DNA from: Gemmatimonadota bacterium
Lineage (GTDB): Bacteria; Gemmatimonadota; Gemmatimonadetes; Longimicrobiales; Gaopeijiaceae
Assembly (NCBI GenBank): GCA_022827345.1
Contig: JAJDTB010000055.1
Span: 1 to 54,258, forward strand
Direction: 5' to 3'
DNA: 54,258 nt
How positions within the stretch are numbered: position 1 is the first letter of the stretch; every line of letters starts with the position of its first letter. The translations under genes were made by a program, and so were the position numbers. The notes beneath the pieces are model-generated. The model was not told the origin of the DNA. It made no database searches and saw only the letters and a list, made by a program, of their open reading frames with translations. Below, piece by piece: positions 41,103 through 50,360 of the stretch.

Positions 41103-41546
41103 GTGATCGTTGACACATCGGCCTGGATCGAGTACACGCGGCGCACGGAAGGCCCGTTCGACCTCTTCGTAGACGCCGCGATCCGATCCGACCAACCCAT
41201 TGCCACGCCCGCTGCTGTTGTGATGGAGTTGCTGTCGGGTAGTCGCAGCGAAGCCGAGGCCGTGGAACTCCTGCAACTCCTGAACCGCTTCGAGATTCTG
41301 GAGCCCGATTCGCTCGGCGTATACCGGGAAGCCGCGCGCATCTACCGCGTCTGTCGCAGGGCCGGATTCACGATCCGCTCGATGATCGACTGTCTGGTCG
41401 CCGCAACCGCGGTGGACAAGGGCCGCCCCCTGCTGGCGCGCAACCGCGATTTCGACGTCATCGCGCGCCACACGCGCCTTGAGCTGGTCATCCCGCCGGA
41501 TCCGGGACCGCCGCAAAAGCCGCCGCGGGGGTGGTCCGGGGAGTAG
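41103..41546 (+). CDS. VapC-type PIN-domain toxin
   Basis: GTG start at 41103, six bases after the antitoxin. The product is 147 residues. The PIN acidic residues are all present: MIVDTSAWIEY (Asp4), VVMELLSG (Glu), SMIDCLVAATA (Asp) and ARNRDFD (final Asp). The fold is a Mg-dependent ribonuclease, usually cutting tRNA or rRNA when the antitoxin is degraded. The last 15 residues are Pro-rich and outside the domain. The pair appears intact, unlike the one at 53094-53620. Confidence 0.92.
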   Translation: MIVDTSAWIEYTRRTEGPFDLFVDAAIRSDQPIATPAAVVMELLSGSRSEAEAVELLQLLNRFEILEPDSLGVYREAARIYRVCRRAGFTIRSMIDCLVAATAVDKGRPLLARNRDFDVIARHTRLELVIPPDPGPPQKPPRGWSGE

Positions 41547-41616
41547 GCGCCCGGCCGCAGGGCCGTTCGAGCCGGCTCCCCCCTCCCGCGCGAAACAGGG
41601 ACTTCGTCGCCCGCCC

Positions 41617-43395
41617 CTACCCGAGCGGCGGACGGTGGTGATGCACCCCCAGCCGCTCCTCGAGCGCCCGGGCCAGCGCGAGGATCTTCCCCTCTTCGAA
41701 GAGTCGGCCATGAAAAGCCACATTGCGGGTGATCGTGTGCGGCTCTCCCTGCGGATCGTCGGGAACGGGGCCCGCGCTTCGGGTCGGACTCCGGTCCAGG
41801 CCGGCGCGCAGGGTGATCCCGGGGTGTCCGGTGTAGTTCATCGCCATCAGCAGCTCGAAGGAGCCGTAGGTCGGGGCGAAGAGGGCGTCCACGTCGCTGT
41901 AGATGCGGTGGAACTCGTGCATCAGGTGCCGGCGCAGGCGTTCGGCCTGCAGGTAGTCGACCGCGGACAGCATCCGCACCTGCCGCCAGGCGTTGGGCCA
42001 GCCCTCGGGAGGCAGCTGATCGTCGCGGCCGTCGAGGGTGAGCGCCTCGTAGATCGCGGCTGCTTCGGCGTAGAGGTTGGGGATGAGCGCCGCATAGGGG
42101 AACGGCGGCAGCTCCACCTCGACCAGTTCCACGCCGAGTTCGCGGAGCGCGTCGAGGGCGGCCAGGTGGGCGTCCGCGGCCGGGGCGGTGGCGCCGGTGA
42201 AGCCGACCTCGCGGAACCAGTCCGGTGAATGGCCCACGCGGATGGCGGCCGGGTCGAAGCGGGCGTCGTATTGGAATCCCATGGGGATGGAGGACGCCGA
42301 CGTGGGATCCGGGCCGTTGATCGCGGCCAGGACGGGGACCGCATCCTCGACGCGGCGGGTGAGGGGGCCGATCCGGTCGAGGCTCGGTGTCAGAGGCATG
42401 GCGCCCTGGGTCGGTACCCGGCCGAAGGTCGCGCGCAGGCCGACGACGCCGCACTGGTCGGCGGGGTTGAGGATCGAGCCCAGGCTGTCGGTCCCGATCG
42501 AGAACGAGCACAGCGCGGCGGCGGTCGCGGACCCCGGCCCGGCGCTGGAACCGCCCGCGTGCTCATCGGTGTTCCACGGGTTGCGGACCTTGCCGCCGTA
42601 CCAGCGGTAGCCGTTGGCGAGGCTGGCGGTGGCGAGCTTACCGAGGAGGACGGCGCCCGCGTCGCGGAGCATGGTGACGATGCGGGCGTCGCGGTCGGGA
42701 ACCTGGTCCCGGAAGGGGGTTGCGCCCCAGGTGGTGGGGATCCCGGCGGTGTCGAAGCAGTCCTTGATGCCGTAGGGGATGCCGTGCAGTTCGCCGCGGT
42801 ATGTGCCCGCCGCCAGCTCGCGGTCGGATTCGTCGGCCTGGCTCAGCGCGTGGTCGGCGGTGACGGTGATGTAGCAGTAGAGGTCGGGGGCGAGGCGCTC
42901 GATGCGCGACAGGTAGATCTCGGTGAGGCGGCGGCTGGTGATCTGGCCGGTGCGGATCCAGTGGGCCTGCTCGCGGACCCCGGCGTAGGCGATGTCGGCC
43001 TCGTCGTCCGGGAGAGGGGCGGGTCCGGCGCCGGACATCTCGAGGCGGTCTTCCTGCTCGGGGTAGGCGACGCCAGGCAGGCGGGGGTCGAAGGTGATGG
43101 CGGGCTGCAGGCTCAGCTCGCGCGGGACGTCGCGGAGCTGGAGAACCCCGGCGATCTGGCTGCCGATGGTCTGGACGAGTTGGTCCCGCTCCTCCGGGGT
43201 GTAGACGACGCCGTGGAGCTTCTCGGCCTCGGCGAGGGTTGCGGCGGTGATCTCGGCGGACGCGTTCGTCCCTGCTTCCGCGGGTGCCGCCGGCCCGTCG
43301 CCCGCGTCAGGTTGGCAGGCCAGCGTTCCTGCGGCCAGCGCGGCCGAGCCGGCAAGGAAGTCCCTGCGGGATGGAGTCGTTGGAGTGGCTCCCAT
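41617..43395 (-). CDS. Amidase-signature enzyme, Tat-exported lipoprotein
   Basis: ATG at 43395 with GAGGAGG upstream gives 592 residues. A twin-arginine signal (SRRDFLAG, Arg10-Arg11) runs to a lipidation Cys27 (GTLAC-QPD). The amidase signature follows: catalytic Lys in GIKDCFDT, the Gly/Ser stretch HAGGSSAGPGSATAAAL with the cis-Ser, and the nucleophile Ser in GTDSLGSILNPADQCGVVGL. Family enzymes hydrolyse carboxamides. Export as a folded lipoprotein suggests scavenging of amides from outside. The residue after the second Gly-Ser-Ser (Ala instead of Gly) is a small deviation. It is co-oriented with the exported ureohydrolase at 43478-44755, 82 bases apart. Confidence 0.9.
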   Translation of the reverse strand: MGATPTTPSRRDFLAGSAALAAGTLACQPDAGDGPAAPAEAGTNASAEITAATLAEAEKLHGVVYTPEERDQLVQTIGSQIAGVLQLRDVPRELSLQPAITFDPRLPGVAYPEQEDRLEMSGAGPAPLPDDEADIAYAGVREQAHWIRTGQITSRRLTEIYLSRIERLAPDLYCYITVTADHALSQADESDRELAAGTYRGELHGIPYGIKDCFDTAGIPTTWGATPFRDQVPDRDARIVTMLRDAGAVLLGKLATASLANGYRWYGGKVRNPWNTDEHAGGSSAGPGSATAAALCSFSIGTDSLGSILNPADQCGVVGLRATFGRVPTQGAMPLTPSLDRIGPLTRRVEDAVPVLAAINGPDPTSASSIPMGFQYDARFDPAAIRVGHSPDWFREVGFTGATAPAADAHLAALDALRELGVELVEVELPPFPYAALIPNLYAEAAAIYEALTLDGRDDQLPPEGWPNAWRQVRMLSAVDYLQAERLRRHLMHEFHRIYSDVDALFAPTYGSFELLMAMNYTGHPGITLRAGLDRSPTRSAGPVPDDPQGEPHTITRNVAFHGRLFEEGKILALARALEERLGVHHHRPPLG

Positions 43396-43477
43396 GTCTG
43401 CCTCCTCGGCCGTGCGGCCGTCGCCTGGGTCTGGCTTCACCTGCCAGTCGGTCGTCCTCCGCCGCGCTGCCTCTGCC

Positions 43478-44755
43478 CTACCTCCGCGCGTCGCGCCTCG
43501 TCAGCGGACTCAGGTAATCCCGGCTCCCGAGCCCCAGCTTCCGCATCGCGACCCCCGTCAGGCACTCGTCCACCACCTGCTTGGCGTTGAGCGTGGTCGT
43601 ATAGCCCGGGTCGACCAGCGGGTTGAGCTCGACCAGGTCGAAGCCCACCAGGTTGTTCTCGGAGCAGAGCCCGCGCAGGATCGGAAAGACCTCGCGGGGG
43701 GTGAGGCCGCCGGGCACGGGGGTGCCGGTGCCGGAGGTGTACGCCGGATCCATCACGTCGATGTCGAACGAGATGTGCAGGTACTCGGGCCCGTCGTTGG
43801 CCTCGTCGAGGACGCGCTGCATGACCGTGGCCCAGCCGTCGCGGTCGATCTCGGCCATTGTGTGGTAGCGGAACTCGTTCTCGCGCATCCACTCGAAGCC
43901 CTCCGGGCCGGGCCAGCTGCCCCGCAGCCCCACCTGGATGAAGTTGCGGCCGAGGATGTGGCCTTCGTCGACCAGGCGGCGAACCGGCTGGGCGTGCGAG
44001 ATCAGGTGGCCGCTGCGGGTGCCGCCGGCGTCGTAGTGCGCGTCGAAGTGGATGACGCCGACGTTCTCCTTGCCGTACACGTCGGCGAGGCCGGCCACAT
44101 TGGCGAACTCGATGGAGTGGTCGCCACCGATGATCACCGGAATCGCGCCGGTCTCGGCGATCTCGCGCACCATGCGGCGGATCGGCTCCATGCTGCGCTC
44201 GGTGCTGAGGTTGTCGATCGGCGCGTTGCCGTAATCGACCGCCGTGAGCTCGCGCCGCCAGCTGATCATCGTCTCCATGCTGCCGGTGCTGCGGCGCATC
44301 GCACGCAGCGCGGTGGGACCCTCGCCGGCGCCGCGGAAGCCGACACCCATGTCGACCGGCGCGCCCATGAAGGCCACCTCGACCTCGCCCGCGACCAGGT
44401 CCTCGATGGTGCGCGCGATCGGCAGCCCGAAGAAGCTCAGCACCGAACCGATCCGGATCGGGCCGGGTTCGCGGGGCGGGTCGTTCGAGATGTCGCGGTC
44501 GCGCCACACCTCGAGGTTCGGATCGTTCGGGTCGAGGCGGATGATCGCGGCTTCGGGGTCGGGGGCTTGCTGCTCGGTGGTGTCGGCGGCCGGGGCGGTG
44601 GTGTCGGTGGCTTCTCCGGCGTCGGCTTCGGCACCCGGCGGCGTATCGGCTCCGGAATCGGCGGGCGGGGTCTCGCAGGCCACGGCGAGAAGCCCCGCGA
44701 AGGCAGCAATCAGGAATCCAACGAGCGCATGCGTGAAGGGCAGATCGTCTTTCAT
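43478..44755 (-). CDS. Exported ureohydrolase lipoprotein (agmatinase/arginase family)
   Basis: The product is 425 residues. Residues 1-27 form a lipoprotein signal (FLIAAFAGLLAVAC, Cys27). An acidic Ala/Thr linker runs to about 68. The ureohydrolase fold then shows all Mn ligands: GGDHS at 210-214, DAHYD at 238-242 and SFDIDVMDP at 329-337, with His151-type loops retained around. The family hydrolyses a guanidino group to urea plus amine; the long form fits the agmatinase/guanidino-acid branch. Family members are normally cytosolic, so a lipoprotein export signal is unusual. It precedes the Tat amidase on the same strand and diverges from two amidohydrolases. The substrate is uncertain. Confidence 0.9.
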   Translation of the reverse strand: MKDDLPFTHALVGFLIAAFAGLLAVACETPPADSGADTPPGAEADAGEATDTTAPAADTTEQQAPDPEAAIIRLDPNDPNLEVWRDRDISNDPPREPGPIRIGSVLSFFGLPIARTIEDLVAGEVEVAFMGAPVDMGVGFRGAGEGPTALRAMRRSTGSMETMISWRRELTAVDYGNAPIDNLSTERSMEPIRRMVREIAETGAIPVIIGGDHSIEFANVAGLADVYGKENVGVIHFDAHYDAGGTRSGHLISHAQPVRRLVDEGHILGRNFIQVGLRGSWPGPEGFEWMRENEFRYHTMAEIDRDGWATVMQRVLDEANDGPEYLHISFDIDVMDPAYTSGTGTPVPGGLTPREVFPILRGLCSENNLVGFDLVELNPLVDPGYTTTLNAKQVVDECLTGVAMRKLGLGSRDYLSPLTRRDARR

Positions 44756-44944
44756 ATCGATGGTCCCCGAGCCCGGCGCTGGGCGGCTGGAAGACTGGTG
44801 TCCAAGGTCGGCCAGGCTGCGGGCAGTCTACGCTGCGGCCGGTTTGCCCGCCAGTTCACCGCAGCCTCATCTTGCCGGTTGGCCTTCGACGTGCCCCGAC
44901 GCAGGTCGATCGACCTCACTCTGTCCCCTATCCGGCTGATCCGC

Positions 44945-46363
44945 ATGGCGAAGAAACCACTCCTTCTTCTGTCCCTCGTCGCGGTGGCCGTCGCGCCACT
45001 CCTCACTTGCGACTCGGGTGACCAGCCGGCTCGACCGCCCACAGGCCAAGCCACCCTGGCCATCGAAGGCGTTTCGGTCGTCCCGATGGACACCGAGCGC
45101 GCTCTGCCCGACATGACCGTCCTGATCGGCGGCGGCCGGGTGCTGGCGATCCAGCCGTCCGGGGAGGCCGGTGAAGCCGCCATCCCCGACGGCGCCACCC
45201 GCGTCGACGGCCAGGGCCGCTTCCTGATCCCCGGCCTCAACGACATGCACGTCCACTTCCAGGAAGAGCAGGCGCTGGGCCGCTTCCTCGCCACCGGCGT
45301 GACCGGCATTCGCGTCCTCTGGGGCGGCCCCACCACCCTCGATTTCCGCGACCGCATCGCCCGGGGCGAACTTGCGGGGCCCGACATCCACACCGCGGGC
45401 ACGATCATCGAGGGCCTGCCGCCGCCCGAACTGGCCGCCGTCATCGACACCGCAGGCCGCGTCATCGTCCACGACTCGATCGACGGGGCCGCCGCCGTCC
45501 GCGAGCAGCACGCCGCCGGATACGACTTCATCAAGGTCTACAACAACGTCCCCGCCTCGGCCTACCGCGGCATCGTCGCCGAAGCCGCTGCGCTCGACAT
45601 TCCGGTCGCCGGTCACGTCCCCTTCGAGGTGGGCCTCGACGGCGCCCTCGCCGCCGGCCAGCACAGCATCGAGCACCTGCGCGGATACATCTGGCACCTC
45701 GTCCCCGAAGACGCGCCCCGGCAGCCCGGCGCCGACCTCCGCTCCCGCACCCTCGCCTGGGCCCACGGCGACCTCTCCCGCATCCAGGCCCTCGCCGAAC
45801 GCACGCGGGACGCCGGCGTGTGGAGCGTCCCGACCCTCTCCGTGCGCATGATCATGAAGCCGGACCGCCTCGTCGACGCGTACCTCGCCACCGAAGAAGC
45901 CTCCCACATGACCGACGCGATGCGCGCCTTCTACACCGAGCGCATGTCGATCCCCTGGATGAGCAACTTCGCCGCCGCCGACTTCGAGGCCGCGATGGAC
46001 GGGTTCGCGGTGGCCGATTCGCTGATCCGCGCGCTGGTGGGCGTGGGCGCCCCGGTGATGGCCGGCACCGACACCCCGCCGCTCGGCTTCGCTCTCCACC
46101 GGGAACTCGAGGAGCTTGTCGCGGCTGGCCTTTCGCCTTTTGAGGCGTTGCAGAGCGCCACGGTCCTCCCGGCACGCTTCCTCGAACGTGGCGATGGCGC
46201 CGGCATGGTGGCGGAGGGAAGTCCCGCCGACCTGGTGCTGCTGGAGGGCGATCCTCTGGCCGCCATCGGCAACACGCGGCGAATCGCGGGAGTCGTGCGG
46301 CGAGGCGAATGGCTCGACCGGGCGACCCTGGACACCATGCTACAGGAGGCCGCAGGACGATGA
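44945..46363 (+). CDS. Amidohydrolase lipoprotein 1
   Basis: ATG at 44945 gives 472 residues. The signal has Cys22 (VAPLLTC-DSG). The metal-dependent hydrolase fold follows: MHVHF (His102, His104), carbamylated-type Lys region FIKVYNN, AGHVPFEVG, SIEHLRGYI and final Asp in AGTDTPP. The ends ALQSATVLPARFLE and GSPADLVLLEGDPL are typical of the imidazolonepropionase/prolidase-like branch. It would hydrolyse cyclic amides or dipeptides such as X-Pro at the cell surface. Its stop overlaps the next start (ATGA), so the two amidohydrolases are coupled. The start region diverges from the ureohydrolase gene, sharing a 190-bp promoter space. Confidence 0.9.
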   Translation: MAKKPLLLLSLVAVAVAPLLTCDSGDQPARPPTGQATLAIEGVSVVPMDTERALPDMTVLIGGGRVLAIQPSGEAGEAAIPDGATRVDGQGRFLIPGLNDMHVHFQEEQALGRFLATGVTGIRVLWGGPTTLDFRDRIARGELAGPDIHTAGTIIEGLPPPELAAVIDTAGRVIVHDSIDGAAAVREQHAAGYDFIKVYNNVPASAYRGIVAEAAALDIPVAGHVPFEVGLDGALAAGQHSIEHLRGYIWHLVPEDAPRQPGADLRSRTLAWAHGDLSRIQALAERTRDAGVWSVPTLSVRMIMKPDRLVDAYLATEEASHMTDAMRAFYTERMSIPWMSNFAAADFEAAMDGFAVADSLIRALVGVGAPVMAGTDTPPLGFALHRELEELVAAGLSPFEALQSATVLPARFLERGDGAGMVAEGSPADLVLLEGDPLAAIGNTRRIAGVVRRGEWLDRATLDTMLQEAAGR

Positions 46364-47811
46364 CCACGCCGACACCCCGAGCAACTCCAGCCGCCATCCA
46401 CATCGACGCGACCCGCCTGCGGGCCACACAACGGGGCGCCCTACCCCACGCCGCCGTTCTTTCCGCGACCGCCGCCATCCTCCTCGCCGCGGCCTGCGCG
46501 CCCGCTCCCGCCGGCGACGAGGGACCGCCCGCCGCCGTGGCCGTGACCAACGCGACCATCATCGACGGCATGGGCGGGCCGCCGATCGCGGGCGGGGTGG
46601 TCGTTGCGGAAGGGGACCGGATCGTTGCCGTGGGGCCCGCCGCCGAGGTGGCCGTGCCCGACGGCGCCACGATCGTGGACGCCGCGGGTGGCGCGGTCAT
46701 GCCCGGCCTCGCCGACATGCACGTCCACATGGTGGGCGGCTGGGACGGCGTCAGCACCGAGATGCTCGGCTATCGCCGCTACCTGAACGCGCTGCTGCAC
46801 GCGGGCGTCACCACGGTCTTCGACGCCGGGAACGTGCTCCCGTTCATCCAGCAGATCCAGGCCGAGATCGAGGCGGGCCGGCTCCCCGGCCCCAGGGTGT
46901 ACATGGCGGGACCGCTCATCGACGGCCCCGTGCCGATATGGCCGCCCATCACCTACTTCACCTTCGAGGCTTCGGCCGTGTGGAGACATGCCACGCAACT
47001 GGCGGATGCCGGTGTCGACGCGCTCAAGGGCTACGCCGGGCTCGACGCGGAGATGGTCGACTCGCTGGTGCAGGCGGGCGCCGACGTCGGCCTGCCCGTG
47101 ATCGTGGACCTCGGCATGCGCGGCGACTACGCGGCCGCGGTCGAGGCGGGCGTCCTGGCGCATGCCCATGCGCCCTCCGGTCCCCTGAGCGACGACGAGA
47201 TCGCGGCCATGGTCGAGCACGGGACGGCATCGATCACGACGCTCGCCGTGCTGGAATCGTTCGCGCGGCGGCGGCTCGGCGACCTGGCCTTCCTCGAACA
47301 CCCGCTGATCGCGGCCACCACGCCGCCGTGGTTCCTCGACGCGCTGCGGGAACACGCCACCCGTTCGCTCTCGGACCAGGAGACGGAGCGCGCGGCCGCA
47401 ATCGAAGCGCTTCTCATGACCGCCATGACCAACGTGAAACGGCTGAGCGACGCCGGCGTGCTCGTTGTCGCGGGCACCGACGCGCCCTACCCCGGAGTAT
47501 TCCAGGGAGAGGGCATCCACCGCGAGCTGGAACTGCTCGTCGAGGCCGGCCTCACGCCGCTTCAGGCGATCACCGTCGCTACCCGCAACGCGGCCCGGCT
47601 CATGGACGCGAGCGACGAGTGGGGCGCGATCGCCCCCGGCCTGGCCGCGGACCTGCTGGTGGTGCGAGGCAATCCGGCGGAGGATATCGGGGCCACGCGC
47701 GACATCGTGGCCGTGATCCAGCACGGCGTCATCCTCGACCGCTCACAACTCGTGTTCAGCGCCCTGGACGACCTGGGGTTCCGGACGGTGGGATCGGTCG
47801 CGGCCAACTAA
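46360..47811 (+). CDS. Amidohydrolase lipoprotein 2
   Basis: The ATG overlaps the previous stop (ATGA), with CAGGAGG upstream. The product is 483 residues. The N-terminus is long before the hydrophobic segment (31-45) and lipidation Cys46 (ILLAAAC-APA), so an internal start is possible. The hydrolase motifs are MHVHMVGGW, DALKGYAGL (Lys), VIVDLGMRG in place of the usual His-bearing AHA segment, VLAHAHAPSGP, and GTDAPYPGVFQ. The end is ATRNAARLMD ... AADLLVVRGNP. It is a diverged paralogue of amidohydrolase 1 and is likely expressed with it. The altered second metal motif suggests a different metal count or substrate. Confidence 0.88.
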   Translation: MTTPTPRATPAAIHIDATRLRATQRGALPHAAVLSATAAILLAAACAPAPAGDEGPPAAVAVTNATIIDGMGGPPIAGGVVVAEGDRIVAVGPAAEVAVPDGATIVDAAGGAVMPGLADMHVHMVGGWDGVSTEMLGYRRYLNALLHAGVTTVFDAGNVLPFIQQIQAEIEAGRLPGPRVYMAGPLIDGPVPIWPPITYFTFEASAVWRHATQLADAGVDALKGYAGLDAEMVDSLVQAGADVGLPVIVDLGMRGDYAAAVEAGVLAHAHAPSGPLSDDEIAAMVEHGTASITTLAVLESFARRRLGDLAFLEHPLIAATTPPWFLDALREHATRSLSDQETERAAAIEALLMTAMTNVKRLSDAGVLVVAGTDAPYPGVFQGEGIHRELELLVEAGLTPLQAITVATRNAARLMDASDEWGAIAPGLAADLLVVRGNPAEDIGATRDIVAVIQHGVILDRSQLVFSALDDLGFRTVGSVAAN

Positions 47812-47824
47812 GGGAGTCTCCACT

Positions 47825-49054
47825 ATGAATCATCTCCTCCGCTTTCTCATCCTCCTCCTGCTCCTCGCCGGGTGCACTCCGGCCGGCTCGGACCCGGCGG
47901 GCGACCACGACGGCATCGTCAGAACCGCCCTCCACGATTTCCGGGTGGAAGAGGTGGCCGATGGCCTGGTGCGTCCGTTCGCGATGGCTTTCACGCCCGA
48001 GGGCGACCTCCTCGTAACCGAGCGTCCCGGCCGGCTCCGGATCATTCGCAACGGAGTTCTCCTGCCCGACTCCGTGGAGGGACTGCCGCCGATCCGGGCA
48101 CTCGGACGCGGCGCACGCTCCCTGAGCGGGTTCGAGCAGGCCGGACTGCGCGACGCAATCCTCCATCCGGACTTCACGGCGAACCGGCTCCTCTATCTCA
48201 GCTACGTGAAGCCGGGGGCGGATTCGCTGGGCACGATCGCCATCGCCCGGGGCCGCTTCGAGAACGACCGGCTGACCGATGTCGAGGAACTGTTCCACGC
48301 GGACGCCTTCGGGAACGGCACGGAGCGAAGCTCGATGTGGGGCGGACGCCTGGTCTTCGACCACGACGGCTATCTGTTCATGACCCTGGGCGACCGGCAG
48401 TGGCCTTCGGCGGGCGACCTGGAGGCCCACCCGGCCCAGGATCTGTCGAACCACAACGGCAGCACCATCCGCCTCCATGACGACGGCCGGATCCCCGCGG
48501 ACAACCCGTTCGTGGACCAGTCGGGGATCCACCCCGAGATCTGGACCTGGGGCCACCGCAATGCGCAGGGGATGGCGGTGCATCCGGAGACGGGAGACCT
48601 GTGGCAGAACGAGCACGGCCCCCAGGGCGGCGATGAACTCAACCTGATCGAGCCCGGCCGCAACTACGGCTGGCCCGTCGTGGGGTACGGCGTGAACTAC
48701 CGGACGGGTGCGCGCATCCACTCGGGGACGCTCATGGACGGCATGGAGGAGCCGACACACGTCTGGGTCCCGTCGATCGGAGTCTCCGGCATGCTCTTCT
48801 ACACCGGCAACGCGTTCCCGGAATGGCGCGGAGACATGCTCGTCGGCGGCCTCAGCGGGCAGCGCCTCGCCCGACTCGAGATGGAGGGGCGCGAAGTGAC
48901 GCACGAGGAGACCCTGCTGCAGGGGATCGGCCGCATCCGCGACGTGCGGCAGGGACCGGACGGCTTCATCTACGTCGCCATCGACGGAGAAGCGCGGGAT
49001 ATCGACGGCCCCGCGACGGGAATCGTGCGGCTGGTGCCGGCTGGGCGGCGGTAG
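47825..49054 (+). CDS. PQQ-dependent aldose sugar dehydrogenase-like lipoprotein
   Basis: ATG at 47825 after AGGGAG, 13 bases from the previous stop. The product is 409 residues. The lipoprotein signal ends LLLLLLAGC-TPA (Cys17). The soluble glucose dehydrogenase (GSDH/YliI) beta-propeller shows LVRPFAMAFTPEGDLLVTER, GLRDAILHPDF, LYLSYVKPG, GGRLVFDHDGYLFMTLGDR, QDLSNHNGSTIRLHDDGRIP, WTWGHRNAQGMAVHP, LWQNEHGPQGGDELNLIEPG and a final GFIYVAID. These carry the PQQ- and Ca-binding residues (His, Arg-Asn, Glu-His-Gly). It would oxidise sugars in the periplasm. It is the third gene of a likely operon with the amidohydrolases. Confidence 0.9.
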   Translation: MNHLLRFLILLLLLAGCTPAGSDPAGDHDGIVRTALHDFRVEEVADGLVRPFAMAFTPEGDLLVTERPGRLRIIRNGVLLPDSVEGLPPIRALGRGARSLSGFEQAGLRDAILHPDFTANRLLYLSYVKPGADSLGTIAIARGRFENDRLTDVEELFHADAFGNGTERSSMWGGRLVFDHDGYLFMTLGDRQWPSAGDLEAHPAQDLSNHNGSTIRLHDDGRIPADNPFVDQSGIHPEIWTWGHRNAQGMAVHPETGDLWQNEHGPQGGDELNLIEPGRNYGWPVVGYGVNYRTGARIHSGTLMDGMEEPTHVWVPSIGVSGMLFYTGNAFPEWRGDMLVGGLSGQRLARLEMEGREVTHEETLLQGIGRIRDVRQGPDGFIYVAIDGEARDIDGPATGIVRLVPAGRR

Positions 49055-49070
49055 TCAGGGCACAGGCGCG

Positions 49071-50342
49071 TCAGATGACCATGTGCCAGGGGACTGCAAG
49101 CACTCGGTCGGTGAGCCAGTAGGTCCTGCGGCCCGCGTAGGTCAGGATTCCCGCAGGAACTCGATCCCCATACTCGTCCATGAACGTCTGCAAGTGACGC
49201 GCATCCGAGACGCGAACGGTCCGGCTGCTCTTGACCTCCATGGGAATGAGTGCCTGGGGCGTTTCGATGACGAAATCGACTTCTGCACCCTTGCTGGTTC
49301 GCCAGAACAGGATGTTGGGTCGGCGTGACCTGGTCTCGCGCCATGCGAATAGATCACACGCGATGAGGTTCTCCAGATGCGCGCCGCCGGGGATGGTCTC
49401 CCCGGCCAGGTGCAACGCCAGACCCGGGTCGCACCAGTACAGCTTGGGACTCTTGACGAGTCGTTTGGTCCGGTTGACCGAGTATGCCTCGACGCGCAGC
49501 AACTGATAGGAGGTCTCCAGCAGATGCAGGTAGCGCTGGGCGGTCGTTGGAGGCAGCCCGGCGTCGCGCGCCAGGCTGGCCTGGTTCATGAGGCTGCCCA
49601 ATCGGTGCGAGACAGCGCGCACGAGCCTCTGGAAGCCGACCAGATTGTTGATGGCCGCCAGCTGCCGGAGGTCGCGCTCGAGATAGGTACGCAGATACGC
49701 TTCGAACCACGCTTCCCGATCTGAATGTGCGTCCAGCTGGAGGGCCGGAAACGGATACCCGCCCCTGACGACCAGCTCCTCCCACGACGAAGAGGTCACG
49801 GGAGCCGTGTCGGCGAGGGCCTCCAACCAGCGGCCGGGAGACTCATCCACCAGAATGTCCCAGGAGCCTGCGCAACCCTCACCCTCCGCCTCGCGCCGGG
49901 TCATGGGCCAGAGGGTGACGTAGACGGCCCGGCCCGCCAATGTGTCCGAAACGCCCCGCATCAGATCGAGGTTGGCGGATCCGGTCAGGAGAAAGCGACC
50001 GGGAATCCGCCGCGAATCGACGGCCCGCTTGATTGCGAGAAGGAGGTCCGGCGCTCGCTGAATTCCGTCCAACGTAAGGGGGAGGCCTGTCTTGTCGAAG
50101 TCGTCGGAAAAGTCCGATGAGAATGGGCCGGCGTTGATGAGTGCATCCGGCGCTCTGCGCGCCTGGTCAAGGACACCGTAGTCGTCGAGGGTAAGATAGG
50201 TGCGTGCGTCCCCCTCCAGCTCCCGGGCCAGCGTGCTCTTCCCCGTCTGCCTCGCCCCCGTAACGACCACTACAGGGAAGGTGGCCAGCCTCGCCCTCAG
50301 CGTGGGCTCGAGTGCACGGGGATGATAGCGGTACGTCGCCAT
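49071..50342 (-). CDS. DUF4143 AAA-type ATPase
   Basis: The product is 423 residues. Walker A TGARQTGKSTLA lies at residues 29-40. The Walker B region is altered to LPLTLDGIQRAPDLL (usual LVxIDExQ), so the acidic Glu is missing here. The sensor-like RFLLTGSANLDLMRG and GRAVYVTLWPMT follow. The C-terminal DUF4143 part has LRTYLERDLRQLAAINN and TTAQRYLHLLETSYQLLRV, and a nuclease-like LFWRTSKGAEVDFVIETPQA and IPMEVKSSRTV. The family (AAA_14/DUF4143) has no settled function and is often linked to mobile DNA or toxin-like systems. The changed Walker B may reduce activity. It has its own operator upstream. Confidence 0.9.
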   Translation of the reverse strand: MATYRYHPRALEPTLRARLATFPVVVVTGARQTGKSTLARELEGDARTYLTLDDYGVLDQARRAPDALINAGPFSSDFSDDFDKTGLPLTLDGIQRAPDLLLAIKRAVDSRRIPGRFLLTGSANLDLMRGVSDTLAGRAVYVTLWPMTRREAEGEGCAGSWDILVDESPGRWLEALADTAPVTSSSWEELVVRGGYPFPALQLDAHSDREAWFEAYLRTYLERDLRQLAAINNLVGFQRLVRAVSHRLGSLMNQASLARDAGLPPTTAQRYLHLLETSYQLLRVEAYSVNRTKRLVKSPKLYWCDPGLALHLAGETIPGGAHLENLIACDLFAWRETRSRRPNILFWRTSKGAEVDFVIETPQALIPMEVKSSRTVRVSDARHLQTFMDEYGDRVPAGILTYAGRRTYWLTDRVLAVPWHMVI

Positions 50343-50360
50343 AGCAAAACAACCATGTCA

